Positions 29,213-38,609 are shown, numbered from the stretch's first letter. The stretch is 64,000 bases of DNA from Streptomyces sp. AC555_RSS877 (GCF_019049245.1 NZ_JAGMUK010000030.1:124001-188000); one strand, 5' to 3'. Translations and numbers: made by a program. Notes: generated by a model from the sequence alone, not told the origin.

Positions 29213-31153
29213 TCAGCGGATCGTGATGGTGATCGTCGATCCCTTGGGAGCCGTCTCCCCGCCCGTCACCGACTGGCTCTTCACCGTGTCGCCGAAGAGC
29301 CCGAGCAGCCCGCGGTCCTCGTCGACCTCGAATCCGGCCTCCTGCAGCTGCGCCGTGGCGTCCGCCACGCTGTCGCCGACCACGTCCGGGACCTCGATCA
29401 TCTCCGGGCCCTTGGACAGCGTCAGCGTCACCGTGTCGCCCTCGGCCGCGGTGCTGCCGTTCTGCGGGGTCTGCCGGGCGACCTGGCCCTTGTCGTACTC
29501 GGAGGAGTTGATCTCCTTCGCGGAGATCTTCACCTTCAGGCCCGCTTCCTCCAGCTCCGCCTGCGCGTCCGCCAGCGACTCGCCCGTGACGTCCGGTACG
29601 TCGATCGGGCTGCCCTTGCTGACGGTGAGCGCGATCGCCGAGCCCGCGCGCCGCTCGGTGCCCTTCTCCGGTTCGGTGGAGATCACGGAGCCCCTGGGGA
29701 CGTCCTGGCTGAACGCCCGGGAGACCATACCTGGTTCCAGCCCGCTGTCCTTCAGCAGGGACCTCGCCTTGTCCAGCCGGTAGCCCTCCACGTCGGGCAC
29801 CCGCACCGTCTCGGGGCCGTCGGAGATCCTGAGCGTCACCGAGTCGTTGTCCCGGATCCGGGAGCCCGGCTTCGGGTCGGTACTGATGACGGTGCCGCGC
29901 TTCACGCTGTCGCTGTAGGCGTGCTCGACCTTGCCGACGTCCAGACCGGCCTGCTCCAGCCGGTCCCGGGCCTGCGCCTCGGTCTTCGCCAGCAGCGGCG
30001 GGACCTGGGTGAACTGGCCGGAGTTGATGTACCAGACGCCCGCACCGACGCCGAGCGTCAGCAGTACGGCGGCCACGATCGCCACGAGCCGGCGCCGCGA
30101 GCTGTCACGCCGGCGCGGGGGAAGGGGCGGCGGGCTCTCCAGCCGGCTGGTGCGGTGGAACCCGGCCTCGCCCTCGTCCTCGTTCACCGGCAGCGGGCGC
30201 GGCACGGTCAGCGAGCGCGGGATCACGGTCGTACGGTCGGCGGAGACGTCGCGGTGCTCCCGCTCCGACGACAGGGCCTGCGGCGGCACCGCGTCCAGCT
30301 GGTCGTCGCTGAGCCCGGCCCGCGCCTCGCGCGCCTGGGCGAGCAGCGCGACCGCGTCGTACGGCCGGATGCCGGGGGTGCGGGCGGTCGCCGACGCGAC
30401 CAGCTCGTCGAGCTCGTACGGCAGGCCCGGGACGAGGGCCGAGGGCGGCGGGACGTCCTCGTGGAGGTGCTTGTAGAGCACCACGGCGGGAGAGTCCCCG
30501 TCGTGCGGCTTCTCGCCGGTCAGCATCTCGTAGAGGACGACACCGCACGCGTACACGTCGACGCGGGGGTCGGCGGCGCCCGGCTGCTCGATCTGCTCGG
30601 GGGCGAGGTAGGAGACGGTGCCGAGAACGGCTCCGGTGGTGCTGGTGACGGTGTTCACGGACCGGACGAGCCCGAAGTCGGCGACCTTGACCCGGCCGTC
30701 GTCCCCGATCAGCACGTTCTCCGGCTTCATGTCCCGGTGCACGAACCCGGCCCGGTGCGCGGCGCCGAGCGCGGCGAGCACCGGCTCCAGGATGTCCAGG
30801 GCGGCGCGCGGCTGCAGCGCCCCGCGGTCGCGTACGACGTCACGCAGGGTGCAGCCGGCGACGTACTCCATGGCGAGGTAGACGTACGACCCGTCGGTGC
30901 CCTGGTCGAAGACCTGCACGACGTTCGGGTGCGCGAGCCGGGCGACCGACTTCGCCTCCCGGATGAACCGCTCGACGAAGGTCCCGTCGGCCGCGAGCGC
31001 CGGGTGCATCACCTTGAGCGCGAGCACGCGGTCCAGGCGGGTGTCCAGGGCCCGGTAGACCGTGGCCATCCCGCCGACCGCGATCCGCGCGTCCACGCGG
31101 TAGCGTCCGTCGAGCACCTGCCCGACCAGCGGGTCCTGAAGGGTCGTATCCAC
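29213..31153 (-). CDS. PASTA-domain Ser/Thr protein kinase (PknB-like)
   Basis: This is a 646-residue membrane kinase. The kinase domain spans about residues 10-275: IAVGGMATVYRA (Gly loop), VLALKVMH (Lys), FVHRDMKPENVLI (catalytic loop), VADFGLVRS (DFG) and SYLAPEQIEQPG. A basic, proline-rich linker leads to one transmembrane helix (LVAIVAAVLLTLGVGAGVWY, about 375-395). Four extracellular PASTA repeats follow, each starting VPxL/VPDV and ending in PKGS-like turns. PASTA domains sense wall fragments or lipid II and tie the kinase to cell-wall growth. GTG 31153 is chosen because TACACT lies 7 nt upstream (leaderless); the frame upstream to 31243 is not kinase-like. Confidence 0.94.
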   Translation of the reverse strand: MDTTLQDPLVGQVLDGRYRVDARIAVGGMATVYRALDTRLDRVLALKVMHPALAADGTFVERFIREAKSVARLAHPNVVQVFDQGTDGSYVYLAMEYVAGCTLRDVVRDRGALQPRAALDILEPVLAALGAAHRAGFVHRDMKPENVLIGDDGRVKVADFGLVRSVNTVTSTTGAVLGTVSYLAPEQIEQPGAADPRVDVYACGVVLYEMLTGEKPHDGDSPAVVLYKHLHEDVPPPSALVPGLPYELDELVASATARTPGIRPYDAVALLAQAREARAGLSDDQLDAVPPQALSSEREHRDVSADRTTVIPRSLTVPRPLPVNEDEGEAGFHRTSRLESPPPLPPRRRDSSRRRLVAIVAAVLLTLGVGAGVWYINSGQFTQVPPLLAKTEAQARDRLEQAGLDVGKVEHAYSDSVKRGTVISTDPKPGSRIRDNDSVTLRISDGPETVRVPDVEGYRLDKARSLLKDSGLEPGMVSRAFSQDVPRGSVISTEPEKGTERRAGSAIALTVSKGSPIDVPDVTGESLADAQAELEEAGLKVKISAKEINSSEYDKGQVARQTPQNGSTAAEGDTVTLTLSKGPEMIEVPDVVGDSVADATAQLQEAGFEVDEDRGLLGLFGDTVKSQSVTGGETAPKGSTITITIR

Positions 31154-31160
31154 GCAGGTG

Positions 31161-31166
31161 AGTGTA
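31161..31166 (-). promoter_or_regulatory. -10 box of the PASTA kinase promoter
   Basis: TACACT on the minus strand ends 7 nt before GTG 31153, which supports that start codon and a leaderless transcript. The -35 region is poor. Confidence 0.4.
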
Positions 31167-31292
31167 CGAGCCGCGACCGACAGCGCCGCGGGTTCGGCCA
31201 CGATCGGGGCGGGACTGAAGCGGACCTGTGACGGAGGTCGCACCGGCTTCCGCTCCGGGCGGGCTCCAGGCGAGCCCTGATCGAACCTGTGT

Positions 31293-32090
<798 letters not shown>

Positions 32091-32291
32091 TCAGCCTCCT
32101 TGGACGGCGGTGAGGACTTCGACGCGGTCTCCCTCGGAGAGGGACGTGGCGGACCACTGCGCGCGCGGGACGACGGTTTCGTTGAGCGCGGCGGCCACTC
32201 CGGAGGGCGCCGCGGTGAGGGACCTGACGAGGACGTCGAGGGCGGTGCCGGGAGCGACCCGCTGTCGCTCGCCGTTGACCGAGATGTTCAT
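32091..32291 (-). CDS. thiS: Sulfur carrier protein ThiS
   Basis: This is a 66-residue ubiquitin-fold protein ending in the Gly-Gly that is adenylated and thiocarboxylated to carry sulfur for thiazole synthesis. MNISVNGERQR and SLSEGDRVEVLTAVQGG match the family. It overlaps thiO by 4 nt and is followed 3 nt later by thiG, so all three are co-translated. No ThiF-like activating enzyme is in this window; one must come from elsewhere. Confidence 0.96.
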   Translation of the reverse strand: MNISVNGERQRVAPGTALDVLVRSLTAAPSGVAAALNETVVPRAQWSATSLSEGDRVEVLTAVQGG

Positions 32292-33463
32292 GCCGGCTGC
32301 TCCGTGAGGACGGTGCTGAAGCGCTTGGGGGTGAAGGGGCGGGCCTCTTCCGGGAGTTCACCGGTGGTCAGGACGTGTGCCATGGCGTCGCCGGTGACCG
32401 GCGTGAGCAGCACGCCGTTGCGGTAGTGCCCGGTGGCCAGCAGCAGCCCGTCGAGGCCGGTCGGGCCGAGCAGCGGCGCGTTGTCGGGGGATCCGGGGCG
32501 AAGACCGGCCCGCGTCTCCGTCAACGGCAGTTCCGTGATCCCGGGCACCAGCTCGTGCGCGTCGCGCAGCAGCTCGTACACGCCGCCCGCGGTCACCGTC
32601 GTGTCCCAGCCCAGCTCCTCGCTGGTCGCGCCGACGACCAGCTCGCCGTTCTCGCGCGGCACCAGGTAGACGTGGCTGCCCCGCACCACGGCCCGCACGG
32701 TGCGGCTCAGGAACGGCGCGTACCGCTCGGGCACGGTCAGCCGCAGTACCTGCCCCTTCACGGGCCGTACCGGAGGGAGCAGGTCGTCCGGCACGCCCGC
32801 CAGCCGCCCGCTGAGGCTGCCGGCCGCCAGCACCACCTGCCCGGCGCCCAAGGCCACCCCCTCGCGCGTGACGACGCCCGCCGCCCGCTCCCGTACGACC
32901 GACAGCCGCTCGGCCCAGGTGCGGTGGAAGACGACCCCGGCCCGCTCGCAGGCCGCCAGCAGTGCCGCCGCGAGCCGCCGCGGGTCGATCTGGTGGTCCC
33001 CGTCGACCCGCAGCCCGCCGCGCACGCCCGGCGCGAGCATGGGCTCGAGACGTCGGCACTCCCGCCCGGACAGCCACTCGGAGTCCAGCCCCGACTGCCG
33101 CTGCAGCGTGTGCAGTTCCCGCAGGTGGGCGCGGTCGTCGGCGTCCAGTGCGACGGCGAGCGTGCCGCACCGGCGGTAGCCGAGGTCCTGCCCGGTGAGG
33201 CCGGTGAGCTCGTCCGTGAAGTCCGGATAACGGCGGGCCGATTCCAGATTGAGGCCGAGCAGGGTCTGCTCGCCGTAGTGCAGTTCCGTGACGGCGGCCA
33301 GCATGCCGGCCGCCACCCGGGCGGCCCCGCCGCCCGGTTCGGGGTCCACGACGGCCACGGCGAGACCGCGTTGCGCGGCCCGCCAGGCCGTGACCAGGCC
33401 GATGATCCCGCCCCCGACGACCAGGACGTCTGAGGTGTGTGATGAGTCGGACGTACGCGACAT
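32288..33463 (-). CDS. thiO: Glycine oxidase ThiO
   Basis: This 391-residue FAD enzyme oxidises glycine to the dehydroglycine used by ThiG in aerobic thiamine synthesis. The N-terminal FAD fold is VLVVGGGIIGLVTAWRAAQRG, followed by GGGAARVAAGMLAAVTE. The C-terminal TRAGLRPGSPDNAPLLGP and ATGHYRNGVLLTPVTG are the FAD and substrate segments of the DAO family. ATG 33463 uses the GGGAGGGG site that forms the 3' edge of the TPP riboswitch, so ligand binding can hide it. It is the first gene of the thiO-thiS-thiG operon. Confidence 0.95.
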   Translation of the reverse strand: MSRTSDSSHTSDVLVVGGGIIGLVTAWRAAQRGLAVAVVDPEPGGGAARVAAGMLAAVTELHYGEQTLLGLNLESARRYPDFTDELTGLTGQDLGYRRCGTLAVALDADDRAHLRELHTLQRQSGLDSEWLSGRECRRLEPMLAPGVRGGLRVDGDHQIDPRRLAAALLAACERAGVVFHRTWAERLSVVRERAAGVVTREGVALGAGQVVLAAGSLSGRLAGVPDDLLPPVRPVKGQVLRLTVPERYAPFLSRTVRAVVRGSHVYLVPRENGELVVGATSEELGWDTTVTAGGVYELLRDAHELVPGITELPLTETRAGLRPGSPDNAPLLGPTGLDGLLLATGHYRNGVLLTPVTGDAMAHVLTTGELPEEARPFTPKRFSTVLTEQPA

Positions 33464-33473
33464 GGGCGTCCAG

Positions 33474-33567
33474 CCCCTCCCTTCGCCGGCATGACCCGGA
33501 TCAGGTTCGTACGGTCGGAGGCCGCCAGCCTCCCTCTCAGCCCGGTGCGTCCGGGCTCCCGCGTGTG
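33474..33567 (-). promoter_or_regulatory. TPP riboswitch (thi box) of the thiOSG operon
   Basis: Read on the minus strand, the region has the conserved elements GGGCTGAGAGGGAGGCTG and ACCTGATCCGGGTCATGCCG, followed by CGAAGGGAGGGG. These are the pyrimidine- and pyrophosphate-sensing helices of the thi box. The GGGAGGGG at its 3' end is the thiO ribosome-binding site, so control is probably translational. Confidence 0.95.
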
Positions 33568-33579
33568 CTTTCGTTGGCC

Positions 33580-33585
33580 ACCCTA
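33580..33585 (-). promoter_or_regulatory. -10 box upstream of the TPP riboswitch
   Basis: TAGGGT on the minus strand would start transcription about 5 nt before the riboswitch. The match at -35 (TTACTG, 17-nt spacer) is weak. Confidence 0.5.
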
Positions 33586-33622
33586 GCCAATGCCGTATGT
33601 CTCAGTAAGGGAGCCTCCTCCT

Positions 33623-33973
33623 GTGGCCCGTTCGCTCGACGGCCTCGTCCTCGCCCCTGTCGCCGACCAGGCCCCAGGTCAGGTGGGTATCCGCACCCGG
33701 TTCGCGTACCACGAGAAGGACGGTGAGATCTGGGCCGAGTACGCGGGCGGGGACGTCGTACGCGGGTACCTGGTGGGGACACGGGAGGGCGATCTCCTGG
33801 ACTTCCGGTACGTACAGCTCAAGGAGGACGGGACGACGTCCTCGGGGCACTGCGTGTCCACGGTCGCCGAGCTGTCCGACGGCCGGGTACGGCTGGAGGA
33901 GACCTGGGAGTGGGAGTCGCAGCCGGGCAGCGGGACGAGCGTTGTGGAGCAGCTCACTGAGCACGCCCCCTGA
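33623..33973 (+). CDS. Small conserved beta-rich protein, unknown function
   Basis: This is a 116-residue protein. GTG 33623 is chosen for AAGGGAG at 33607-33613; ATG 33590 upstream lacks a ribosome site and lies in the divergent thi promoter. The sequence alternates short beta strands (TRFAYHEKDGEIWAEYAGGD, VRGYLVGTREGDLLDFRYVQ, GHCVSTVAELSDGRVRL, EETWEWES). It resembles small proteins seen in many bacteria that are sometimes labelled 'n-acetylglutamate synthase' without support; no acetyltransferase motif is present. It is compact and cytosolic. Function is unknown. Confidence 0.82.
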   Translation: MARSLDGLVLAPVADQAPGQVGIRTRFAYHEKDGEIWAEYAGGDVVRGYLVGTREGDLLDFRYVQLKEDGTTSSGHCVSTVAELSDGRVRLEETWEWESQPGSGTSVVEQLTEHAP

Positions 33974-33999
33974 CTGACGCACAGTCAGCTGACTATGGT
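33970..33999 (+). promoter_or_regulatory. Promoter with overlapping inverted repeat, FAD-oxidoreductase gene
   Basis: CTGACT (33970-33975), an 18-nt spacer and TATGGT (33994-33999) end 6 nt before GTG 34006, suggesting a leaderless transcript. CTGACTG (33970-33976) and CAGTCAG (33982-33988) form a perfect 7-bp inverted repeat over the -35 box, an operator candidate. Confidence 0.5.
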
Positions 34000-34005
34000 G
34001 ATCAG

Positions 34006-35247
34006 GTGAGCGAGCAGACGCAGGACCGGGGAACGTCCACGCCACGGCAGGTCGTCGTGGTCGGCGCGGGCATGGCCGGAGTGCAGACGGCGGTCGCCCT
34101 GCGGGAGCAGGGCTTCACCGGCACCGTCACGCTGATCGGCGCCGAACCCCACCAGCCGTACGACCGGCCGCCGCTGTCGAAGGCCGTCCTGCTCGGCAAG
34201 GCCGAGGACTCCGCCTTCGACGTCGACTTCGAGGCGCTCGGCATCGAACTGCGCCTCGGCCGCGAGGTCCTGGGGGTCCGCCCCGACGCGCACCGCCTGG
34301 ACACCGCCGAAGGGCCGGTGCCCTACGACGTCCTGGTTCTGGCCACCGGTGCCGAACCGATCCGGCTGCCCGGCGCGGAAGGCGTGCCCGGCGTGCATCT
34401 GCTGCGCACCCTGGACGACGCCGAACGGCTGCGCCCGGTCCTCGCCCGGCAGCACGACATCGTGGTCGTCGGCGCGGGCTGGATCGGCGCCGAGTTCGTT
34501 ACGGCGGCCCGCGAGGCGGGCTGCGCGGTGACGGTCGTGGAGGCGGCCGACCTGCCGCTCGCGGGCGCGCTGCCCGCAGAGGTGGCCGCGCCGATGGCCG
34601 CCTGGTACGCCGACGCCGGTGCCACGTTGCGCACCCACGCGCGCGTGCGGAGCGTCGAAGCCGGCGCGGTCCTGCTGGACGACGGCTCCCGGCTGCCCGC
34701 GGACGCGGTGGTCGTCGGCATCGGTGCCCGCCCCGCCACGGCCTGGCTGGCCGGCTCCGGCATCGCGCTCGGCACCCACGGCGAGGTCGTCGCCGACGAC
34801 GGCCTGCGCACCTCGGCGCCGGACGTCTACGCGGTCGGCGACTGCGCCTCCTTCCCTTCGGGGCGCTATGGCGAGCGCCTGCTGGTCCACCACTGGGACA
34901 ACGCCCTTCAGGGCCCGCGCACGGTCGCCGCGAACATCCTCGGCAAGCCCACCGGCGAGCCGGCGGCCGTCTACGACCCGGTTCCCTACTTCTGGTCCGA
35001 GCAGTTCGGGCGCTTCGTCCAGTACGCAGGCCACCACGGGTCCGCCGACACCACCCTGTGGCGCGGCGACCCGTCCGGCCCGGCCTGGACGGTGTGCTGG
35101 CTGCGGGAGGGCCGCCTGGTCGCCCTGCTGGCCGTGGGCCGTCCACGGGATTTGGCGCAGGGGCGGAAGCTGATCGAGGCGGGCACGCCCATGGACGCCA
35201 CGGTGCTGACCGACCCGGCGAGGCCTTTGAAGGCGGCCGCGGCGTAA
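34006..35247 (+). CDS. FAD/NAD-dependent ferredoxin or rubredoxin reductase-like oxidoreductase
   Basis: This is a 413-residue pyridine-nucleotide-disulfide-type flavoprotein without the redox disulfide. The FAD fold is VVVVGAGMAGVQTAVALREQG. HQPYDRPPLSK is the landmark of ferredoxin reductases that serve oxygenases and P450s. The NAD fold is IVVVGAGWIGAEFVTAAREAG, and VYAVGDCASFPS is the second FAD site. The C-terminal reductase domain has PVPYFWSEQFGRFVQYAG. It should pass electrons from NAD(P)H to a ferredoxin. No ferredoxin or P450 gene is adjacent, so the partner is elsewhere. The likely leaderless start GTG 34006 follows the promoter at 33970-33999. Confidence 0.9.
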   Translation: MSEQTQDRGTSTPRQVVVVGAGMAGVQTAVALREQGFTGTVTLIGAEPHQPYDRPPLSKAVLLGKAEDSAFDVDFEALGIELRLGREVLGVRPDAHRLDTAEGPVPYDVLVLATGAEPIRLPGAEGVPGVHLLRTLDDAERLRPVLARQHDIVVVGAGWIGAEFVTAAREAGCAVTVVEAADLPLAGALPAEVAAPMAAWYADAGATLRTHARVRSVEAGAVLLDDGSRLPADAVVVGIGARPATAWLAGSGIALGTHGEVVADDGLRTSAPDVYAVGDCASFPSGRYGERLLVHHWDNALQGPRTVAANILGKPTGEPAAVYDPVPYFWSEQFGRFVQYAGHHGSADTTLWRGDPSGPAWTVCWLREGRLVALLAVGRPRDLAQGRKLIEAGTPMDATVLTDPARPLKAAAA

Positions 35248-35311
35248 CGCGAAACCCCTGGTCGGGCGGTCCTGGCTTCCGACTGTCAGTGCGGGATGGC
35301 AGGCTTGTCCC

Positions 35312-35683
35312 GTGACCGAGATTGACGCAAAGATCGATGCTCTCGTCCCCGCCTGGCTCACCCTCCCCGACATCGCGGAAATGCTCGATGTCGAGGTGAC
35401 GCGTGTGCGGCAGCTGGTCAAGGAGGGCCAGCTCATCGCCGTACGCCGTGGTGAGAACCGTGCGCTGCACGTCCCCGCCGCCTTCATCGACGGGGCCGAG
35501 CAGAAGGTCGTCAAGGGCCTGACGGGCACCCTGACGCTCCTGCGGGACGACGGCTTCACCGACGAAGAGATGCTCGAGTGGCTCTTCACCCCCGACCCGA
35601 GCCTGCCCGGCACCCCCGCGCAGGCCCTCAGTGAGAATCGCGGCACGGAGGTGAAGCGCCGGGCCCAGGCGCTTGCCGTCTGA
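35312..35683 (+). CDS. Rv2175c-family helix-turn-helix DNA-binding protein
   Basis: This is a 123-residue protein. Residues about 15-65 form a winged helix-turn-helix: LTLPDIAEMLDVEVTRVRQL followed by KEGQLIAVRRGENRALHVPA. Residues about 70-115 form the Rv2175c C-terminal helical domain (LTLLRDDGFTDEEMLEWLF). In Mycobacterium the family member binds DNA and is a substrate of a Ser/Thr kinase; a PASTA kinase gene lies about 4 kb away here, but a link is speculative. The start GTG 35312 has no strong ribosome site and may be leaderless. Confidence 0.87.
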   Translation: MTEIDAKIDALVPAWLTLPDIAEMLDVEVTRVRQLVKEGQLIAVRRGENRALHVPAAFIDGAEQKVVKGLTGTLTLLRDDGFTDEEMLEWLFTPDPSLPGTPAQALSENRGTEVKRRAQALAV

Positions 35684-35736
35684 TCCGAGCACGCTGATCC
35701 GAACACCGCCCGACGTACGGGCCGTGGCGCGCGAGA

Positions 35737-35828
35737 GCCACGGTCGTGGTTGACTGCGGCCCGCCATGGCCACAGGCGCGGCCCACCACGGCCCGCGAAG
35801 GCCACGGCCGTGGTTCACCACGGCCCGC
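35737..35828 (+). repeat. Imperfect direct repeats with palindromic cores upstream of thiE
   Basis: Two 28-nt units (35737-35764 and 35801-35828) match at 24 positions. Each contains a palindrome, CCACGGTCGTGG or the perfect CCACGGCCGTGG, and ends GCGGCCCGC or ACGGCCCGC. The 36 bp between them hold a further CACCACGGCCCGC copy. They fill the 203-bp gap before thiE, which has no thi-box sequence. Confidence 0.6.
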
Positions 35829-35886
35829 GGCGGCCCACCGCTTCGGCCTGCGGCCCGTACGCCATCCACCACGGGGGGACCTACGC

Positions 35887-36537
35887 ATGTCCGACACCAC
35901 CGCCCGCGCCCAGCTCGCCGACGCCCGGCTCTACCTCTGCACGGACGCCCGCAAGCGGCAGGGAGACCTCGCCGAGTTCCTGGACGCCGTCCTGGCCGGC
36001 GGGGTCGACATCGTGCAGCTGCGGGACAAGGGCATGGAGGCGGCGGAGGAGCTGGAGCACCTCCAGGTGTTCGCCGAGGCCTGCGCCCGGCACGGCAAGC
36101 TCCTCGCGGTCAACGACCGTGCGGACGTGGCCCACGCCGCCGGGGCCGCCGTCCTGCACCTGGGCCAGGGCGATCTGCCGGTACCCGCCGCCCGCGCGAT
36201 CCTGGGCGATGACGTCCTCGTGGGGCGCTCCACGCACGCCGAGGCCGAGGCCGCCGCGGCCGCCGTCCAGGAGGGCGTGGACTACTTCTGCACCGGTCCG
36301 TGCTGGCCGACCCCGACCAAGCCCGGCCGCCATGCCCCCGGCCTCGACCTGGTCCGGTACACCGCCTCCCTCGGCACCGACCGCCCCTGGTTCGCCATCG
36401 GCGGCATCGACCTCGGCAACCTCGACGAGGTGCTGGCGGCGGGCGCCCGCCGGGTCGTGGTCGTGCGTGCCGTCACGCAGGCTGACGACCCGGGCGCGGC
36501 TGCGGCGGAGTTCGCCAAGCGAGTGCGGCAGGAGTGA
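35887..36537 (+). CDS. thiE: Thiamine-phosphate synthase
   Basis: This 216-residue TIM-barrel enzyme couples the pyrimidine diphosphate and thiazole phosphate to thiamine phosphate. Landmarks are [19 protein letters not shown] (diphosphate-binding Arg/Asp/Lys), [47 protein letters not shown] and [26 protein letters not shown] 35887 is chosen because the barrel begins shortly after it; a GGGGGGA tract lies 7 nt upstream. No riboswitch is visible here, unlike thiO-thiS-thiG nearby. metF follows after 107 nt with its own promoter. Confidence 0.96.
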   Translation: MSDTTARAQLADARLYLCTDARKRQGDLAEFLDAVLAGGVDIVQLRDKGMEAAEELEHLQVFAEACARHGKLLAVNDRADVAHAAGAAVLHLGQGDLPVPAARAILGDDVLVGRSTHAEAEAAAAAVQEGVDYFCTGPCWPTPTKPGRHAPGLDLVRYTASLGTDRPWFAIGGIDLGNLDEVLAAGARRVVVVRAVTQADDPGAAAAEFAKRVRQE

Positions 36538-36609
36538 CGCCCGTCACTGTCCGGAGTGTCCGAAGGGTGGACAACAAATCGACAAAACGGGCAAATTTCC
36601 GGGATCTGG

Positions 36610-36638
36610 TTGGGGGACCGCCTCCCCCTGACTAACCT
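36610..36638 (+). promoter_or_regulatory. Candidate metF promoter
   Basis: TTGGGG (36610-36615), a 17-nt spacer and TAACCT (36633-36638) end 6 nt before ATG 36645, suggesting a leaderless mRNA. The spacer region can form a short GGGGG/CCCCC hairpin. Confidence 0.5.
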
Positions 36639-36644
36639 GCCGGT

Positions 36645-37568
36645 ATGGCCCTCGGCACCGCATCCACCAGGTCGGACCACGCCCGCACCGTGCGTGACAT
36701 GCTCGCGACCGGCAAAACGACGTACTCGTTCGAGTTCTACGCCCCGAAGACTCCGAAGGGCGAGCGGAACCTGTGGAACGCGCTGCGCCGGGTCGAGGCC
36801 GTGGCGCCCGACTTCGTCTCCGTGACCTACGGCGCGGGCGGTTCCACCCGCGCCGGCACGGTCAAGGCGACCGAGGCGATCGCCTCCAACACCACGCTCA
36901 CCCCGATCGCCCATCTCACCGCGGTCGACCACTCGGTGGCCGACCTGCGCAACATCATCGGGCAGTACGCCGACGCCGGGATCCGCAACATGCTGGCGCT
37001 GCGCGGCGACCCGCCCGGCGACCCGATGGGCGACTGGGTGCCGCACCCCCGGGGCCTGGCCTACGCCGCCGAACTCGTCGAACTGATCAAGGCGTCCGGC
37101 GACTTCTGTGTGGGCGTCGCGGCCTTCCCCGCGATGCACCCGCGCTCGGCCGACTGGGACGCCGACGTCCGGCACTTCGTCGACAAGTGCCGCGCGGGCG
37201 CGGACTACGCGATCACGCAGATGTTCTTCCACCCGGAGGACTATCTGCGGCTGCGGGACAAGGTCGCGGCCGCCGGCTGCGAGACGCCGATCATCCCCGA
37301 GGTCATGCCGATCGCGAGTGTGAAGTCCTTGGACCGAGTGCCGTCCCTCACCAACGCTGCCTTCCCGCCCGCCCTGAAAGAGCGAATCCTCACAGCAAAA
37401 GACGATCCGGCCGCTGTACGCTCCATTGGCATCGACTACGCCACGGAGTTCTGCGCCCGGCTGCTGGCCGAGGGAGTGCCCGGTCTGCACTTCATCACGC
37501 TCAACAACTCCACGGCGACGCTGGAAATCTACGAAAACCTGGGCCTGCACCACCCACCGAAGGCCTAG
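36645..37568 (+). CDS. metF: Methylenetetrahydrofolate reductase
   Basis: This 307-residue FAD TIM-barrel enzyme reduces 5,10-methylene-tetrahydrofolate to 5-methyl-tetrahydrofolate for methionine synthesis. Landmarks are [17 protein letters not shown] (catalytic Glu), [35 protein letters not shown] (the folate-binding Asp), [26 protein letters not shown] and PIIPEVMPI. The length is typical of bacterial single-domain MetF. It lies beside thiE, as in other streptomycetes, though the link is positional only. Confidence 0.95.
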   Translation: MALGTASTRSDHARTVRDMLATGKTTYSFEFYAPKTPKGERNLWNALRRVEAVAPDFVSVTYGAGGSTRAGTVKATEAIASNTTLTPIAHLTAVDHSVADLRNIIGQYADAGIRNMLALRGDPPGDPMGDWVPHPRGLAYAAELVELIKASGDFCVGVAAFPAMHPRSADWDADVRHFVDKCRAGADYAITQMFFHPEDYLRLRDKVAAAGCETPIIPEVMPIASVKSLDRVPSLTNAAFPPALKERILTAKDDPAAVRSIGIDYATEFCARLLAEGVPGLHFITLNNSTATLEIYENLGLHHPPKA

Positions 37569-37624
37569 ACCGGTCGCACCGGTTTACGACACACTGCGTA
37601 GCGGCCACTGGGAGAGGGGCGTAC

Positions 37625-38581
37625 ATGGGCTGGACGGTCCTCTACATCGCGTTCGGCGTCGTCGCGTTGTGGCTGCTGGGCGAGGTGCTACTGCAGTACA
37701 AGGCGCGCCTGCGCTGGCGGTTGCTCGCCTTCGGCGGCTTCCTCGGCGTCGTGCTCGGCGTCCTGATTCCCTCCGTCGTCGTCATCGGCCTGGGCGCCGT
37801 CGCCTTCGCGGTCGGCCAGACGTACGTCACCCTCTCGTTCCGCCGCGGCTTCGCGTCCGGCTGGGCGGTCAGCCGCCCGGGTGCCGACGGCAGCAAGCGA
37901 CGCCGCGGCAAGGCCGAACACCAGGACCCGACGCTGGAGGTCACCGACCTCGAGGCGGCCGAGGCCGGCTTCGGCGGCGGCGCCAAGTACGGCCAGGACA
38001 CGGGCGCCTACGGCCACGACGACTACGACCGCGACGACGTGTTCTCGCCCGCGCGCCCCGTCAACCCCACGGCCGCCGAGAGCACCGCCGTGTACGAGCC
38101 GCAGCCGCTGCCCGACGACACCGGCTCGTACGGCATATACGGCAACTCCGGGTACGCGGCCCCCGCCGACCCCTCGTACGCCACCGGGGACCAGACCCAG
38201 GACCAGTACGCGGCAACCGCCCAGGCCTACGGGTACGAGGGCTACTCCGGCTACGACCAGCAGCAGTACGGCTACGACGCGGCCGGACAGCAGCAGTACG
38301 CGGCCTACTCCGACCCCTACATCGGCACGCAGACGTACGGCGGCGGCTCGTACGACGCCTCCTACGGCGGTCAGCAGCAGTACGACCAGCAGGGCTACGG
38401 CCAGGACCAGTACGGCAACGGCACGTACGCCGGTGAGACGCCGGCCGGCGGGGTGTGGGTGCCGCAGCAGCGCAGCACCGACGACCCCTACGGCGGCGAC
38501 CTCCCGCCCGAGCAGCCGTATCCCAACCAGGGCAACGGCCAGGCGCAGGGCAACGGCTACGACGAGCACTACCGGTTCTGA
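37625..38581 (+). CDS. Two-TM membrane protein with Tyr/Gln/Gly-rich disordered tail
   Basis: This is a 318-residue protein. Residues 1-75 contain two or three hydrophobic segments (VLYIAFGVVALWLLGEVLL, LLAFGGFLGVVLGVLIPSVVVIGLGAVAFAV). A basic patch (SKRRRGK, about 98) follows. Residues about 120-318 are low complexity, dominated by Tyr, Gln, Gly, Asp and Ala in YGYDQQQYGY-type units. Such tails resemble prion-like, self-associating sequences. Cytosolic placement of the tail is inferred from the basic patch. ATG 37625 has GGAGAGGGG upstream. I do not recognise a function. It lies 56 nt after metF and may share its transcript. Confidence 0.82.
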   Translation: MGWTVLYIAFGVVALWLLGEVLLQYKARLRWRLLAFGGFLGVVLGVLIPSVVVIGLGAVAFAVGQTYVTLSFRRGFASGWAVSRPGADGSKRRRGKAEHQDPTLEVTDLEAAEAGFGGGAKYGQDTGAYGHDDYDRDDVFSPARPVNPTAAESTAVYEPQPLPDDTGSYGIYGNSGYAAPADPSYATGDQTQDQYAATAQAYGYEGYSGYDQQQYGYDAAGQQQYAAYSDPYIGTQTYGGGSYDASYGGQQQYDQQGYGQDQYGNGTYAGETPAGGVWVPQQRSTDDPYGGDLPPEQPYPNQGNGQAQGNGYDEHYRF

Positions 38582-38609
38582 ACCGCCGCTCGGCCAGGTT
38601 GCCGGGTGT

